12,326 nucleotides of DNA, from contig JALTMC010000672.1 of assembly GCA_027005175.1 (NCBI GenBank), positions 1-12,326 of the forward strand, read 5' to 3'. How positions within the stretch are numbered: the stretch's first letter is position 1; each line of letters opens with the position of its first letter. Shown piece after piece: positions 6,744 to 12,326 of this stretch. The position numbers were made by a program, and so were the translations under genes. The notes below the pieces were generated by a model. It was not told where the DNA came from. It did not search any database and saw nothing but the letters and a program-made list of their open reading frames with translations. This DNA comes from Myxococcales bacterium. Its GTDB lineage: Bacteria > Myxococcota_C > UBA6777.

Positions 6744-7493
6744 TCAAGGTGTTGGGCGTTGAGTTTGTGGCTTTTTTTTCCATGTCAGGTGAGGCTTAAT
6801 TTTTTCCATCGTCTTGTGACCGATGCCTTTGACCTTGACTAGATCGTGAAGAGTTTGAAATGGGCCGTGTTGCTTGCGGTATAAGATGATACGTTTTGCC
6901 AGGTGTAGACTTAAGCCGGGAATGGCAGCCAAATCACGAGCGGTATCCCGGTTGACTTGAAGGGGAAGTCCCAGCCCAAGACGAGTGCTTCCGCGCATCA
7001 TACGAATGCGATGGTGACAAAATCGGTTGCCCTTTTGAGGCAAGGAGAGAACGAGCTGGTGTCCGTGGGGAGGCAAGGGGAGGTTTGCTGGTAGGCGACA
7101 TTTGGGTTTGGTTTGTTGAACTTTCAAACGCCAGCGATGCAAACGAGTTGCTATCGATGGAGAGGGTGGGGTTCGCCAACAGACCACCTTGGGATATTCG
7201 AGGGAGCCGCGCAGGGCGATCCAGTGAGAACATCGTGTGGGGGCTGGTGGGGGTTGGATCGCTGGTATTGTGTTGAAGCGCCAGAGCAAAACGAAGAACA
7301 GGCTTAGAGCGAGGGCTCCCAAGAGGATAGGGATAACAAACGGAGGTTTTGGAGATGAAACAGGAGAATCTGGCAAAAGGTCATCCATTTGTTTTTGTAA
7401 ACATCCTCTCTCTCTGGCTTCCGGCTTGATCTCGCAACGTATGGTACCGTGTTTGAGGATATCCTTCAAACAGGTTTTTGAACTTTCTCTCAT
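6744..7493 (-). CDS. Membrane-anchored ComEA-like helix-hairpin-helix protein
   Basis: The ORF from the ATG at 7493 gives 249 aa. Residues 52-71 form one transmembrane segment. Residues about 180-236 are a double helix-hairpin-helix of the ComEA type, LQVNRDTARDLAAIPG through VKGIGHKTMEKIKPHL, with the hairpins IPGL (191-194) and VKGIG (221-225). ComEA binds double-stranded DNA at the membrane during natural transformation. Related HhH proteins of unknown role are common, so the function is inferred. About 100 residues of unrecognised linker with four cysteines separate anchor and HhH, longer than in classical ComEA. The start is uncertain: no clear ribosome-binding site precedes 7493, and Met36 (7388) would give 214 aa with a short cytoplasmic tail. 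A TAGAAT-like -10 on the minus strand (7503-7508) has no good -35. No comEC or pilus gene is adjacent. Confidence 0.8.
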   Translation of the reverse strand: MRESSKTCLKDILKHGTIRCEIKPEARERGCLQKQMDDLLPDSPVSSPKPPFVIPILLGALALSLFFVLLWRFNTIPAIQPPPAPTRCSHWIALRGSLEYPKVVCWRTPPSPSIATRLHRWRLKVQQTKPKCRLPANLPLPPHGHQLVLSLPQKGNRFCHHRIRMMRGSTRLGLGLPLQVNRDTARDLAAIPGLSLHLAKRIILYRKQHGPFQTLHDLVKVKGIGHKTMEKIKPHLTWKKKPQTQRPTP

Positions 7494-7544
7494 CGAATCT
7501 TAATTCTATTTGCAAAATACTGTAAGAAGAGGGTAGCTGCCGCG

Positions 7545-7573
7545 TTGACAGAGCGGGGGGAATCGACTAGAAT
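7545..7573 (+). promoter_or_regulatory. Near-consensus sigma70-type promoter of the A-type protein gene
   Basis: TTGACA (7545-7550), a 17-nt spacer and TAGAAT (7568-7573) match the housekeeping consensus at 11 of 12 positions. Transcription would start near 7580, giving a 5' leader of about 100 nt before the ATG at 7680. An 8-bp inverted repeat, ATGTGGGC (7572-7579) and GCCCACAT (7610-7617), overlaps the -10 and brackets the expected start site, which would suit an operator. No regulator is identified. Confidence 0.7.
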
Positions 7574-7679
7574 GTGGGCATTCTTTGGGGTGGGAAATCC
7601 TTTTGGTTCGCCCACATCCAACACATTCGGTATCCTTTGATGATGATGATCTTACAAGTAGAAACGGAAGTTCGATACC

Positions 7680-8036
7680 ATGGCAGCCAAAGTTAAATCT
7701 GAGAAAAGCAATGTGGAGGCTAATCTTTTGTCTGACACAAATCCTCCACTTGAACTCACCAAGCAAGCGATTGCCCAGGTGAGAGAGGCCATCAAAAGAG
7801 AGCAGCAACCCAAGGGGACAGGTTTGCGTGTGTTGTTGGTCCAGGTGGCCAATGGTTATCGCTATGATCTACAGTTCGACAGCAAAGAGATGTCGGGCGA
7901 TCATGTCTCTCTTCAGGGAGGTCTCAAAGTTTTTATCGATCCGATTGTGGCTTCGGCCCTGGGGGGAATGCGGATCGATTACCAGGCTTTTCCCGGAGTG
8001 GAATGGGGTGGATTTCTCTTTGAGAAGGTCGAATAA
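7680..8036 (+). CDS. A-type (HesB/IscA-like) domain protein lacking all cysteines
   Basis: This encodes 118 aa. The ATG has GGAAG 9 nt upstream. From residue 24 the protein follows the A-type Fe-S carrier fold: LTKQAIAQVREAI helix, a GLRVLLVQVANGYRYDLQFDS strand pair, then GLKVFIDPIVASALGGMRIDYQ. Active IscA/ErpA/SufA proteins use three cysteines, one after the first Gly-rich strand and a C-terminal CGCG. Here the whole protein has no cysteine, and it ends GVEWGGFLFEKVE where the CxC segment would follow. It cannot bind a cluster in the known way. A degenerate A-type domain without cysteines is known at the N-terminus of E. coli NfuA, where it helps target selection. A protein-interaction role in Fe-S delivery is therefore plausible, but unproven. 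It has its own strong promoter and no Fe-S genes beside it. Confidence 0.75.
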   Translation: MAAKVKSEKSNVEANLLSDTNPPLELTKQAIAQVREAIKREQQPKGTGLRVLLVQVANGYRYDLQFDSKEMSGDHVSLQGGLKVFIDPIVASALGGMRIDYQAFPGVEWGGFLFEKVE

Positions 8037-8150
8037 ATCCTCACACAGGAATCTTTCCTTCTTTGCGAAAACACACTATCTTTCTTGACTGGGATCTCTC
8101 TTCTTGGTTTCACTCGTTTTGTTTTTCTGTCGGAACAATAGGTTTTGTTT

Positions 8151-9089
8151 ATGCGTATCTGGATGAAATGTTTGGCCCTGTTCGGTGTGTTAACTCCTTT
8201 GTTGTTTGGAGCTTGTGGCGGTATTCCTGACAATTCACTTTTGCGCTTCACGGGTGTGAAGGCATGCAATCCCAATGTTGTCTTTAAACCCTTGAATGGT
8301 ATCCCTCTTAAAGATGCTGGGAAATTTGAGCCCAACATCTTTGTCAAGGGTGATCGAGCGGGGTGCATTGGAGTTTTTTGGGAAGGTCAAACAGGAAATT
8401 CTCCTTATTTTGCAACAGTCATAAAACAAGATGGCTCCTACATCGTTTATGATCCCAACACCAAGCAACCCGTTGTGGGAAAAAATAAGCTTGGTGCTAC
8501 AGTTGCACCGGGAGTATCGGAGGTGAATGTGGTCATTTGCGTGATGAATTCACCCACCAGTAAAGTTTTGGATCTCGATTGCAAGAACATTGTGAAGGGG
8601 CAGGTGTCAGGTTGTCTTAACAACACCAGTGCTTTGTATGCTTGGCAGGGGAAGCTGATTCCAATGGAGGCAAGCAAGGGAAATGGAACATGCACTTTGT
8701 GCCATCACGAGGTGTGTGACGGAAAAGACAACGACTGCAATGGAAAGGTTGATGATGGTGGTGCTTGTGGTCGCATTCTAGGGAAGGATTGCAAGTCTTA
8801 TGCGGATCTTAAATCGGCACCGAAATGCAATAGCAAAGAAGCTTGTCAGTGCATTCGCTTGCCCAACAAAGACTATTATGTCTGCTATGGAAAGACCACA
8901 GGTGCTGTCCAATGGACGAAAGTGAGCAGTGCAGCAGCAACATGTACAAAAGCTGTGAGTCAGTCTCCGGATCCCAACGTCAATCGTTCTTTTTGTGGGA
9001 GCATATCACTTGTCTGTGATACGTGTGACAAGAAGCTTGTTTGGCGTACCAAAGGTCGCTGTAGCGAGGGGCAGTTGCGAAATCCCTAG
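8151..9089 (+). CDS. Cys-rich lipoprotein with MopE-type metal-binding motif
   Basis: This encodes 312 aa. I took the ATG at 8151, not the TTG 6 nt upstream; the ribosome-binding site is weak (AGG about 8 nt away). The N-terminus is a lipoprotein signal ending LLFGAC, with lipidated Cys22. Residues 189-202 read CDGKDNDCNGKVDD. This matches the MopE-type putative metal-binding motif, named for the copper-binding protein of Methylococcus and common in secreted deltaproteobacterial proteins. The Asp-rich loop suggests divalent cations, perhaps calcium. Counting the lipid Cys there are 21 cysteines, leaving 20 that could form disulfides. Directly before the motif lies CTLCH (181-185), which fits the CXXCH haem c pattern. 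This may be chance. The first half (23-175) is not recognised. The protein is probably exposed on the outer membrane. A 33-bp x3 repeat starts right after the stop. Confidence 0.8.
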   Translation: MRIWMKCLALFGVLTPLLFGACGGIPDNSLLRFTGVKACNPNVVFKPLNGIPLKDAGKFEPNIFVKGDRAGCIGVFWEGQTGNSPYFATVIKQDGSYIVYDPNTKQPVVGKNKLGATVAPGVSEVNVVICVMNSPTSKVLDLDCKNIVKGQVSGCLNNTSALYAWQGKLIPMEASKGNGTCTLCHHEVCDGKDNDCNGKVDDGGACGRILGKDCKSYADLKSAPKCNSKEACQCIRLPNKDYYVCYGKTTGAVQWTKVSSAAATCTKAVSQSPDPNVNRSFCGSISLVCDTCDKKLVWRTKGRCSEGQLRNP

Positions 9090-9090
9090 G

Positions 9091-9189
9091 AGAGAGAGCT
9101 TGTGTAACAACAAGAGGTGATTGGGAGAGACCTTGTGTAACAACAAGAGGTGATTGGGAGAGACCTTGTGTAACAACAAGAGGTGATTC
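9091..9189. repeat. 33-bp tandem repeat, 3 copies, downstream of the lipoprotein gene
   Basis: Units lie at 9091-9123, 9124-9156 and 9157-9189. Copies 2 and 3 differ at one base; copy 1 differs at two. Each holds CTTGTGTAACAACAAG, a short dyad with a CTTGT/ACAAG stem. The 33-bp spacing is close to three helical turns, so the dyads face the same side of the DNA. They lie 3' of the Cys-rich lipoprotein gene and upstream of the PEGA gene. They may be mRNA-end hairpins or a binding array. Neither is shown. Confidence 0.93.
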
Positions 9190-9244
9190 GTGGTCCTCAA
9201 GGGGCCGGAGAGTTTTGATCTTGAAGACTTACCTTGGATGATTC

Positions 9245-9276
9245 ATGAGACCCAGGGAAAATGAGACCCAGGGAAA
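9245..9276. repeat. 16-bp tandem repeat, 2 copies
   Basis: ATGAGACCCAGGGAAA occurs twice without a gap (9245-9260, 9261-9276), followed by a partial third similarity (GGCCCAGGG). It lies in the leader of the PEGA gene, about 35 nt before the chosen start. The second copy supplies the ATG of a longer, less likely start at 9261. Confidence 0.9.
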
Positions 9277-9311
9277 AGGCCCAGGGCTTTGGATGTCAAT
9301 GGAGGACAAAG

Positions 9312-10259
9312 ATGCATCTCAGGAAAACCAGTTGGACCATCTTGCTAACAATCGCTTGTGTGATGGTGTGGGGTGTGGCTTTGCAGGAAAGTCATGCTGA
9401 TTCGCGTGTTAAGAGAGCTACGGCTTATTATTTGAAGGGCAATCGTCTGCTGAAAGCGCGAAAATACAGTGCGGCTGTTCGAGCGTTTCGCCGTGCGTAT
9501 CGTACACTTCCTCGCCATCCCCACTTTAACTGTCATCGTTCACAGTTTCTCAATTATATGGGAAATGCACAAGAGAGGATGCGAAAGCCCTACTCTGCGA
9601 TGCGCTCCTATTACAAATCAGCATACCGGTCTCGTTGCAAAACGGCAGCGACCCGTAATTATGCGGCTCGTCGGTACAAGTCGCTTTATCGCAGGTGGTC
9701 GTCATCGATTACGATCACAACCACTCCACCCAAAGCTCGCTTGATCCTTTTGGGCAAAGGTGGGGATAAGACGATTGGACGCACTCCTTTCAAGCGTGTT
9801 TTTTCACCGGGTCGGTATCGATTTAAGATTCGCCTCTACGACCATCGCACTGTGTTTGTGAATCTTACCTTGCGACCTGGCTCACATATTAAACGTGAAT
9901 ACAAGCTCGTTAAGGGAGATGATCCCGTCAATCGGCCTGAGAAAGTTGATGTTGCTCCTCCTCCTCCTGTTCTCGGAGCGAAGAGTAATGCTCCCAATGC
10001 TCCCAATGCAAAGAAGAAGAAGGCCATTGCTTTGTTGGGACGTCGTGTGAGTAACTCGGAAGTGCGTGGTCTGGATTCATCCAGTGATATCAGCAAAATT
10101 ACAGGAAAACCTAGTCGTTCCTCAAAAATAGGACCACCTGTCTACAAACAGGTGTGGTTTTGGGCTGTCATTGGTACCGTTGCAGCAGCAGCAGTGATTA
10201 TCCCAATCGCCGTTCCGAAAGAGCAAAAAATCCTGATCAATCAAGGGAAATTGTTCTAG
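9312..10259 (+). CDS. TPR-PEGA protein with C-terminal membrane anchor
   Basis: This encodes 315 aa. The ATG at 9312 has a perfect GGAGG 7 nt upstream (9301-9305), better than the in-frame ATG at 9261. The signal peptide ends SHA at residue 29. Residues about 31-128 carry TPR-like helices (YYLKGNRLLKARKYSAAVRA). Residues about 131-200 are a PEGA domain: ITITTTPPKARLILLG, then a conserved GRTPF and SPGRYRFKI. PEGA domains are surface or wall-associated beta modules. A Pro-rich segment (APPPPV, then NAPNAPNAKKKK) leads to one hydrophobic helix, VWFWAVIGTVAAAAVIIPIAV (about 281-301). The protein is probably periplasmic and tied to a membrane by its C-terminus. TPR-PEGA-TM layouts are frequent in Myxococcota. 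The N-terminal half is strongly basic. The specific role is unknown. Confidence 0.82.
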   Translation: MHLRKTSWTILLTIACVMVWGVALQESHADSRVKRATAYYLKGNRLLKARKYSAAVRAFRRAYRTLPRHPHFNCHRSQFLNYMGNAQERMRKPYSAMRSYYKSAYRSRCKTAATRNYAARRYKSLYRRWSSSITITTTPPKARLILLGKGGDKTIGRTPFKRVFSPGRYRFKIRLYDHRTVFVNLTLRPGSHIKREYKLVKGDDPVNRPEKVDVAPPPPVLGAKSNAPNAPNAKKKKAIALLGRRVSNSEVRGLDSSSDISKITGKPSRSSKIGPPVYKQVWFWAVIGTVAAAAVIIPIAVPKEQKILINQGKLF

Positions 10260-10295
10260 CCTATCGACGACCCCCGCCCAATCCAGACTTCGTCT

Positions 10296-10415
10296 TGTAG
10301 AATTGCATCGGCACTTCCTCCCCCGCCAGATCTGCTTGATTCAGCCTGCGGCTTCACCCCGTAGGGGCTGCCTACGCAGTCGCGCTTCGCTTTCGCTGTC
10401 GAATTCTGGCGGAGG
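10296..10415. repeat. Nested palindromic (REP-like) intergenic element
   Basis: CCGCCAGA (10323-10330) pairs with TCTGGCGG (10405-10412). Inside, CTGCG (10346-10350) pairs with CGCAG (10375-10379), and the centre can form either CCCC/GGGG (10357-10360 with 10364-10367) or GTAGG/CCTAC (10361-10365 with 10371-10375). GCG-CTTC-GC runs follow. The element sits 3' of the PEGA gene and just before the DUF423 gene, and is more GC-rich than its surroundings. It may be a repetitive extragenic palindrome or a terminator/leader structure. No T-tract follows the inner hairpins, so a classical terminator is not supported. Confidence 0.5.
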
Positions 10416-10449
10416 TTTTCACGCTCACAACATAAAAGGTTTTTTTCTG

Positions 10450-10824
10450 ATGATATTTCGATTGGCTTTGATTCTTGGTTGTTTGTATGGATTGACAGCG
10501 GTTGGTTTGGGAGCGATGGGAGCGCATGCGCTTCAGTCAAAGTTAACTCCAAAGCTCCTCCATGCTTTTCAGGTTGGGGCAAAGTATCAATTGATCCATG
10601 CGGTTCTTTTGGTGGGCTTGGGTTTGTGGGCTCGCTCGTTTCCCTCCCGTTGGATCACATATGCGGTTGTGTCTATCGCAGCGGGAGTTCTTTTGTTTTC
10701 AGGTTCTCTTTATATTCTTGCGCTGTTGAAGTGGCGTGTGGGGATACTCACTCCCATCGGTGGTGTCTTTATGATCCTTGGTTGGGTTTTCATGTTGATT
10801 GCGGCTTTCAACATGAAAGTTTGA
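10450..10824 (+). CDS. DUF423 family small membrane protein
   Basis: This encodes 124 aa. The ORF is open to 10303, but the upstream part is read through the palindromic element. I chose the ATG at 10450, preceded by AAAAGG 10 nt away, because the DUF423 signature begins there: LGCLYGLTAVGLGAMGAHAL, then a helix with AFQVGAKYQLIHAVLLVGLG. Four hydrophobic helices are visible. The end, GGVFMILGWVFMLIAAF, is typical of the family (E. coli YgdD). This is an inner-membrane protein with no established biochemical role. It is followed after 10 nt by the DJ-1/PfpI-type gene, so the two are probably co-transcribed and perhaps translationally coupled. Confidence 0.92.
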   Translation: MIFRLALILGCLYGLTAVGLGAMGAHALQSKLTPKLLHAFQVGAKYQLIHAVLLVGLGLWARSFPSRWITYAVVSIAAGVLLFSGSLYILALLKWRVGILTPIGGVFMILGWVFMLIAAFNMKV

Positions 10825-10834
10825 GGTGTATCCG

Positions 10835-11593
10835 ATGAGTCGAGTATGGATCCCACTTCCAGATACAGATTTTGATGTAACTGAAGTTGCTGTTCCTTGG
10901 CATATGGTAAAAGAAGCGGGTCATGAGGTGGTCTTTGTCACGGAGACGGGTAAGGTGGCACCGACTTGTGACCCCTTGTTGTTGACAGGCGTTCTCTTTG
11001 GACAGCTCGGGGCAGAGGCAGAACCCAAGGCTATGTACCAAGCAATGATAGAGTCCCCCGAATACCAACATCCCTTGGCTTGGACTGATTTGGAGCCCTC
11101 TGAATTTGATGGTTTGATTCTTCCGGGCGGACATGCGCCAGGGATGAAACAGTATTTGGGCAGTGATGCGTTGCAGCAAAAAGTAGCAGCCTTTTGGGTG
11201 CTCGAACGGCCAGTGGGTGCGATCTGTCATGGAGTTCTTGTGTTGGCTCGGACTCTTCATCCCGACACCCAGCAATCTGTCTTGCAGGGTCGAAGTACAA
11301 CTTGTTTGCCGAAATATATGGAGCGGCTCGCTTATTATCTGACCTTTTGGAAACTTGGTCGGTATTATCGAACTTACCCGGCTTATGTTGAGGAAGAAGT
11401 CAGAGAAGCTGTTGGTGATGCAACGAAACTCTTCCACCGTGGGCCTATCAACCTTGGAGCACGTGGTACCGCTACCGACCACAAACCAGCTTTTGTTGTG
11501 GAGGATGGTAACTATGTCTCTGCTCGCTGGCCGGGTGATGCTTATCTCTTCGCTGAGCGATTTCTTGAGCGGCTCGCCTCATCGAAAGTTTAA
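10835..11593 (+). CDS. DJ-1/PfpI-type (class I amidotransferase-like) protein
   Basis: This encodes 252 aa. I preferred the ATG at 10835 to the GTG at 10826 because GAGGTG (10823-10828) lies 6 nt before it, overlapping the DUF423 stop. The fold follows the DJ-1/PfpI superfamily: VWIPLPDTDFDVTEVAVPW, GHEVVFVTETG, then DGLILPGGHAPGM. The nucleophile elbow is AICHGVLVLA with Cys131 and the adjacent His132. Family members act as deglycase/glyoxalase-like enzymes, proteases or chaperones. Which one applies cannot be told here. There is no signal peptide, so it is probably cytosolic. The late motif GTATDHKPAFVVEDGNYVSARWPGDAY is characteristic of this longer (about 240-250 aa) subfamily. It is the second gene of a two-gene unit. 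Confidence 0.9.
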   Translation: MSRVWIPLPDTDFDVTEVAVPWHMVKEAGHEVVFVTETGKVAPTCDPLLLTGVLFGQLGAEAEPKAMYQAMIESPEYQHPLAWTDLEPSEFDGLILPGGHAPGMKQYLGSDALQQKVAAFWVLERPVGAICHGVLVLARTLHPDTQQSVLQGRSTTCLPKYMERLAYYLTFWKLGRYYRTYPAYVEEEVREAVGDATKLFHRGPINLGARGTATDHKPAFVVEDGNYVSARWPGDAYLFAERFLERLASSKV

Positions 11594-11865
11594 CCTAGAT
11601 TCCTTTATTTTAGGTATTTAGGAAAAAAAACATTGAAACTTTTTTGTGATAGATCCGACAAGGATAAGTGGAAGGAGAAGGGAAACAAGAGGTCTCCAAT
11701 GCGATGATGTACCCTTGTGGTAAAGGCCAGGTAATGCTGCCACAACTTCTTTCGACAGTATGTACTGTCACTTGTTCTGAGTGTAGTAACAGGATTTAGG
11801 TTCTTTTGAATTTCCTCCGTAAGTCCCTCCCCCTATCCGCCAATGTATCTACATCTTATCCTTCC

Positions 11866-11910
11866 TCTCCCCTCTCTCTATCGCTTACAGTTTCAAAGAG
11901 AGAGGGGGGA
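11866..11910. terminator. 14-bp polypurine/polypyrimidine hairpin between convergent genes
   Basis: TCTCCCCTCTCTCT (11866-11879) pairs with AGAGAGAGGGGGGA (11897-11910), with one wobble pair and a 17-nt loop. It is the most stable simple hairpin in the window and lies where both flanking genes end. No T-tract follows on either strand, so it may be a factor-dependent terminator or an RNA-stabilising hairpin. Its strict purine/pyrimidine strands could also support triplex DNA. Confidence 0.5.
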
Positions 11911-11921
11911 TATGCCTACCT

Positions 11922-12039
11922 TTGACCAAGAATAGAAGCGTCTTTCCAGATGAGAGCCTGGTAGGATTGACAGCATTGTTTTGATCAAGAATAGAAGCGT
12001 CTTTCCAGATGAGGGCCTGGTAGGATTGACAGTGTTGTG
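11922..12039. repeat. 59-bp tandem repeat, 2 copies, downstream of the OmpA gene
   Basis: Copies lie at 11922-11980 and 11981-12039 and differ at about 5 of 59 positions. Each carries AGAATAGAAGCGTCTTTCCA and GGATTGACAG. The repeat ends 16 nt before the stop codon of the minus-strand OmpA-family gene, so it would be in that gene's 3' untranslated region. Confidence 0.93.
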
Positions 12040-12055
12040 ACGTGGGGGGAGGATA

Positions 12056-12326
12056 TCAATGGAGGACTTTGAATTGGACGCGGCGGTTTTTTGCGCGGTT
12101 TTTGCGGCTGGTGTTGGGCACGAGAGGTTTGGTTAAGCCAAATCCTTGCGACTCCAGGCGGTTCTTTTTGATGCCCTTGCGAGTGAGGTATCTCATGACA
12201 GAGGCAGCTCGTTGTTTGGAGAGTCGCAGGTTATAGTACTTTCCGCCACGGTTGTCGGTATGCCCTTCGACCCGAATTCGGATCGAAGGTTTGCTTTGCA
12301 TCACGGCGACCACTTGATTAAGGATG
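12056..12326 (-). CDS. OmpA-family C-terminal domain, 5' end outside the window
   Basis: About 90 residues are visible up to the TGA at 12056-12058. The frame stays open to the window edge, where it reads ILNQVVAVM, so the apparent start at 12313 (a GTG, read as Val) is not a real start. The peptidoglycan-binding signature is clear: VEGHTDNRG, then LRLSKQRAASVMRYL, then GFG and a final NRRVQF. This domain binds diaminopimelate in the cell wall and anchors outer-membrane proteins. The N-terminal part (barrel, lipoprotein or TPR) is not in view. The spacing and Arg positions of the motif look intact. Confidence 0.92.
   Translation of the reverse strand, partial: ILNQVVAVMQSKPSIRIRVEGHTDNRGGKYYNLRLSKQRAASVMRYLTRKGIKKNRLESQGFGLTKPLVPNTSRKNRAKNRRVQFKVLH

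Larger units (their letters stand above)
11594..12055. other. Intergenic region with several inverted repeats, no gene seen
   Basis: This 462-bp gap lies between convergent genes and holds no supportable coding region. Visible structure includes AAGGATAAG (11660-11668) with CTTATCCTT (11855-11863), enclosing GGAGA/TCTCC (11674-11678 with 11693-11697), TTGTGG/CCACAA (11715-11720 with 11740-11745) and a GACAGTA-TG-TACTGTC dyad (11754-11769). A strong hairpin at 11866-11910 and a 59-bp repeat follow. A run of A (11623-11630) and a T6 tract (11640-11645) near the end of the PfpI-type gene may be a weak terminator. Confidence 0.6.

Noticed and set aside
8085-8113. TTGACT as a promoter of the Cys-rich lipoprotein gene
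   Set aside because: The sequence at the -10 position (TTTCAC) does not match, so the call is not supported.
9006-9200. Minus-strand frame encoding repeated NHLLLLHKVSP
   Set aside because: The peptide repeat comes only from the 33-bp DNA repeat, and the frame overlaps the well-supported lipoprotein gene on the other strand.
10303-10449. N-terminal extension of the DUF423 protein by 49 residues
   Set aside because: The extension is translated through the palindromic element, is not hydrophobic or conserved-looking, and the family signature and a ribosome-binding site fit the start at 10450.
11967-12031. TTGACA hexamers in the 59-bp repeat as plus-strand promoters
   Set aside because: No acceptable -10 lies at 16-18 bp, and the only gene downstream is on the opposite strand.

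Overview
The window looks like chromosomal DNA from a Gram-negative bacterium of the deltaproteobacterial/Myxococcota type (Myxococcota, Bradymonadota or a relative). The reasons are several predicted lipoproteins and signal peptides, an OmpA-like peptidoglycan-binding domain, a MopE-type CDGKDNDCNG metal-binding motif in a Cys-rich lipoprotein, a TPR-PEGA-membrane-anchor protein, and a large DegP-like protease fused to TPRs. Base composition is close to half G+C. No rRNA, tRNA, transposase, CRISPR or phage gene was seen. The taxonomic call is inference from protein style only.

Layout: (1) 139-1398, minus: an eight-motif PQQ-like beta-propeller lipoprotein. (2) 1399-1787: divergent intergenic region filled with 43-bp x3 and 61-bp x2 tandem repeats. 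(3) 1788-5519, plus: a 1243-aa exported multidomain serine protease. (4) 5520-5786: convergent intergenic region holding a nested, multi-helix candidate structured RNA. (5) 5787-6605, minus: a very basic lipoprotein made of two copies of a Cys-paired domain. (6) 6744-7493, minus: a membrane-anchored ComEA-like helix-hairpin-helix protein. (7) 7545-8036, plus: a near-consensus sigma70-type promoter and a Cys-less A-type (HesB/IscA-like) protein. (8) 8151-9089, plus: the Cys-rich MopE-motif lipoprotein, followed by a 33-bp x3 repeat. (9) 9312-10259, plus: the TPR-PEGA protein. (10) 10260-10449: a palindromic element. (11) 10450-11593, plus: a two-gene unit of a DUF423 membrane protein and a DJ-1/PfpI-type protein. 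(12) 11594-12055: intergenic, with several inverted repeats and a 59-bp x2 repeat. (13) 12056-12326, minus: the C-terminal part of an OmpA-family protein that continues past the window edge.

Most of the genes act in or across the envelope: propeller lipoprotein, protease, Cys-paired lipoprotein, Cys-rich lipoprotein, PEGA protein and OmpA. They do not form one obvious pathway, and only the DUF423/PfpI pair is clearly an operon. The two most striking non-genic signals are the folded element at 5542-5699 and the density of locus-specific tandem duplications. There are nine of these, with units of 16-66 bp and 2-3 copies, covering about 0.9 kb or roughly 7% of the window. They sit almost entirely at gene starts, gene ends and in flexible protein linkers.
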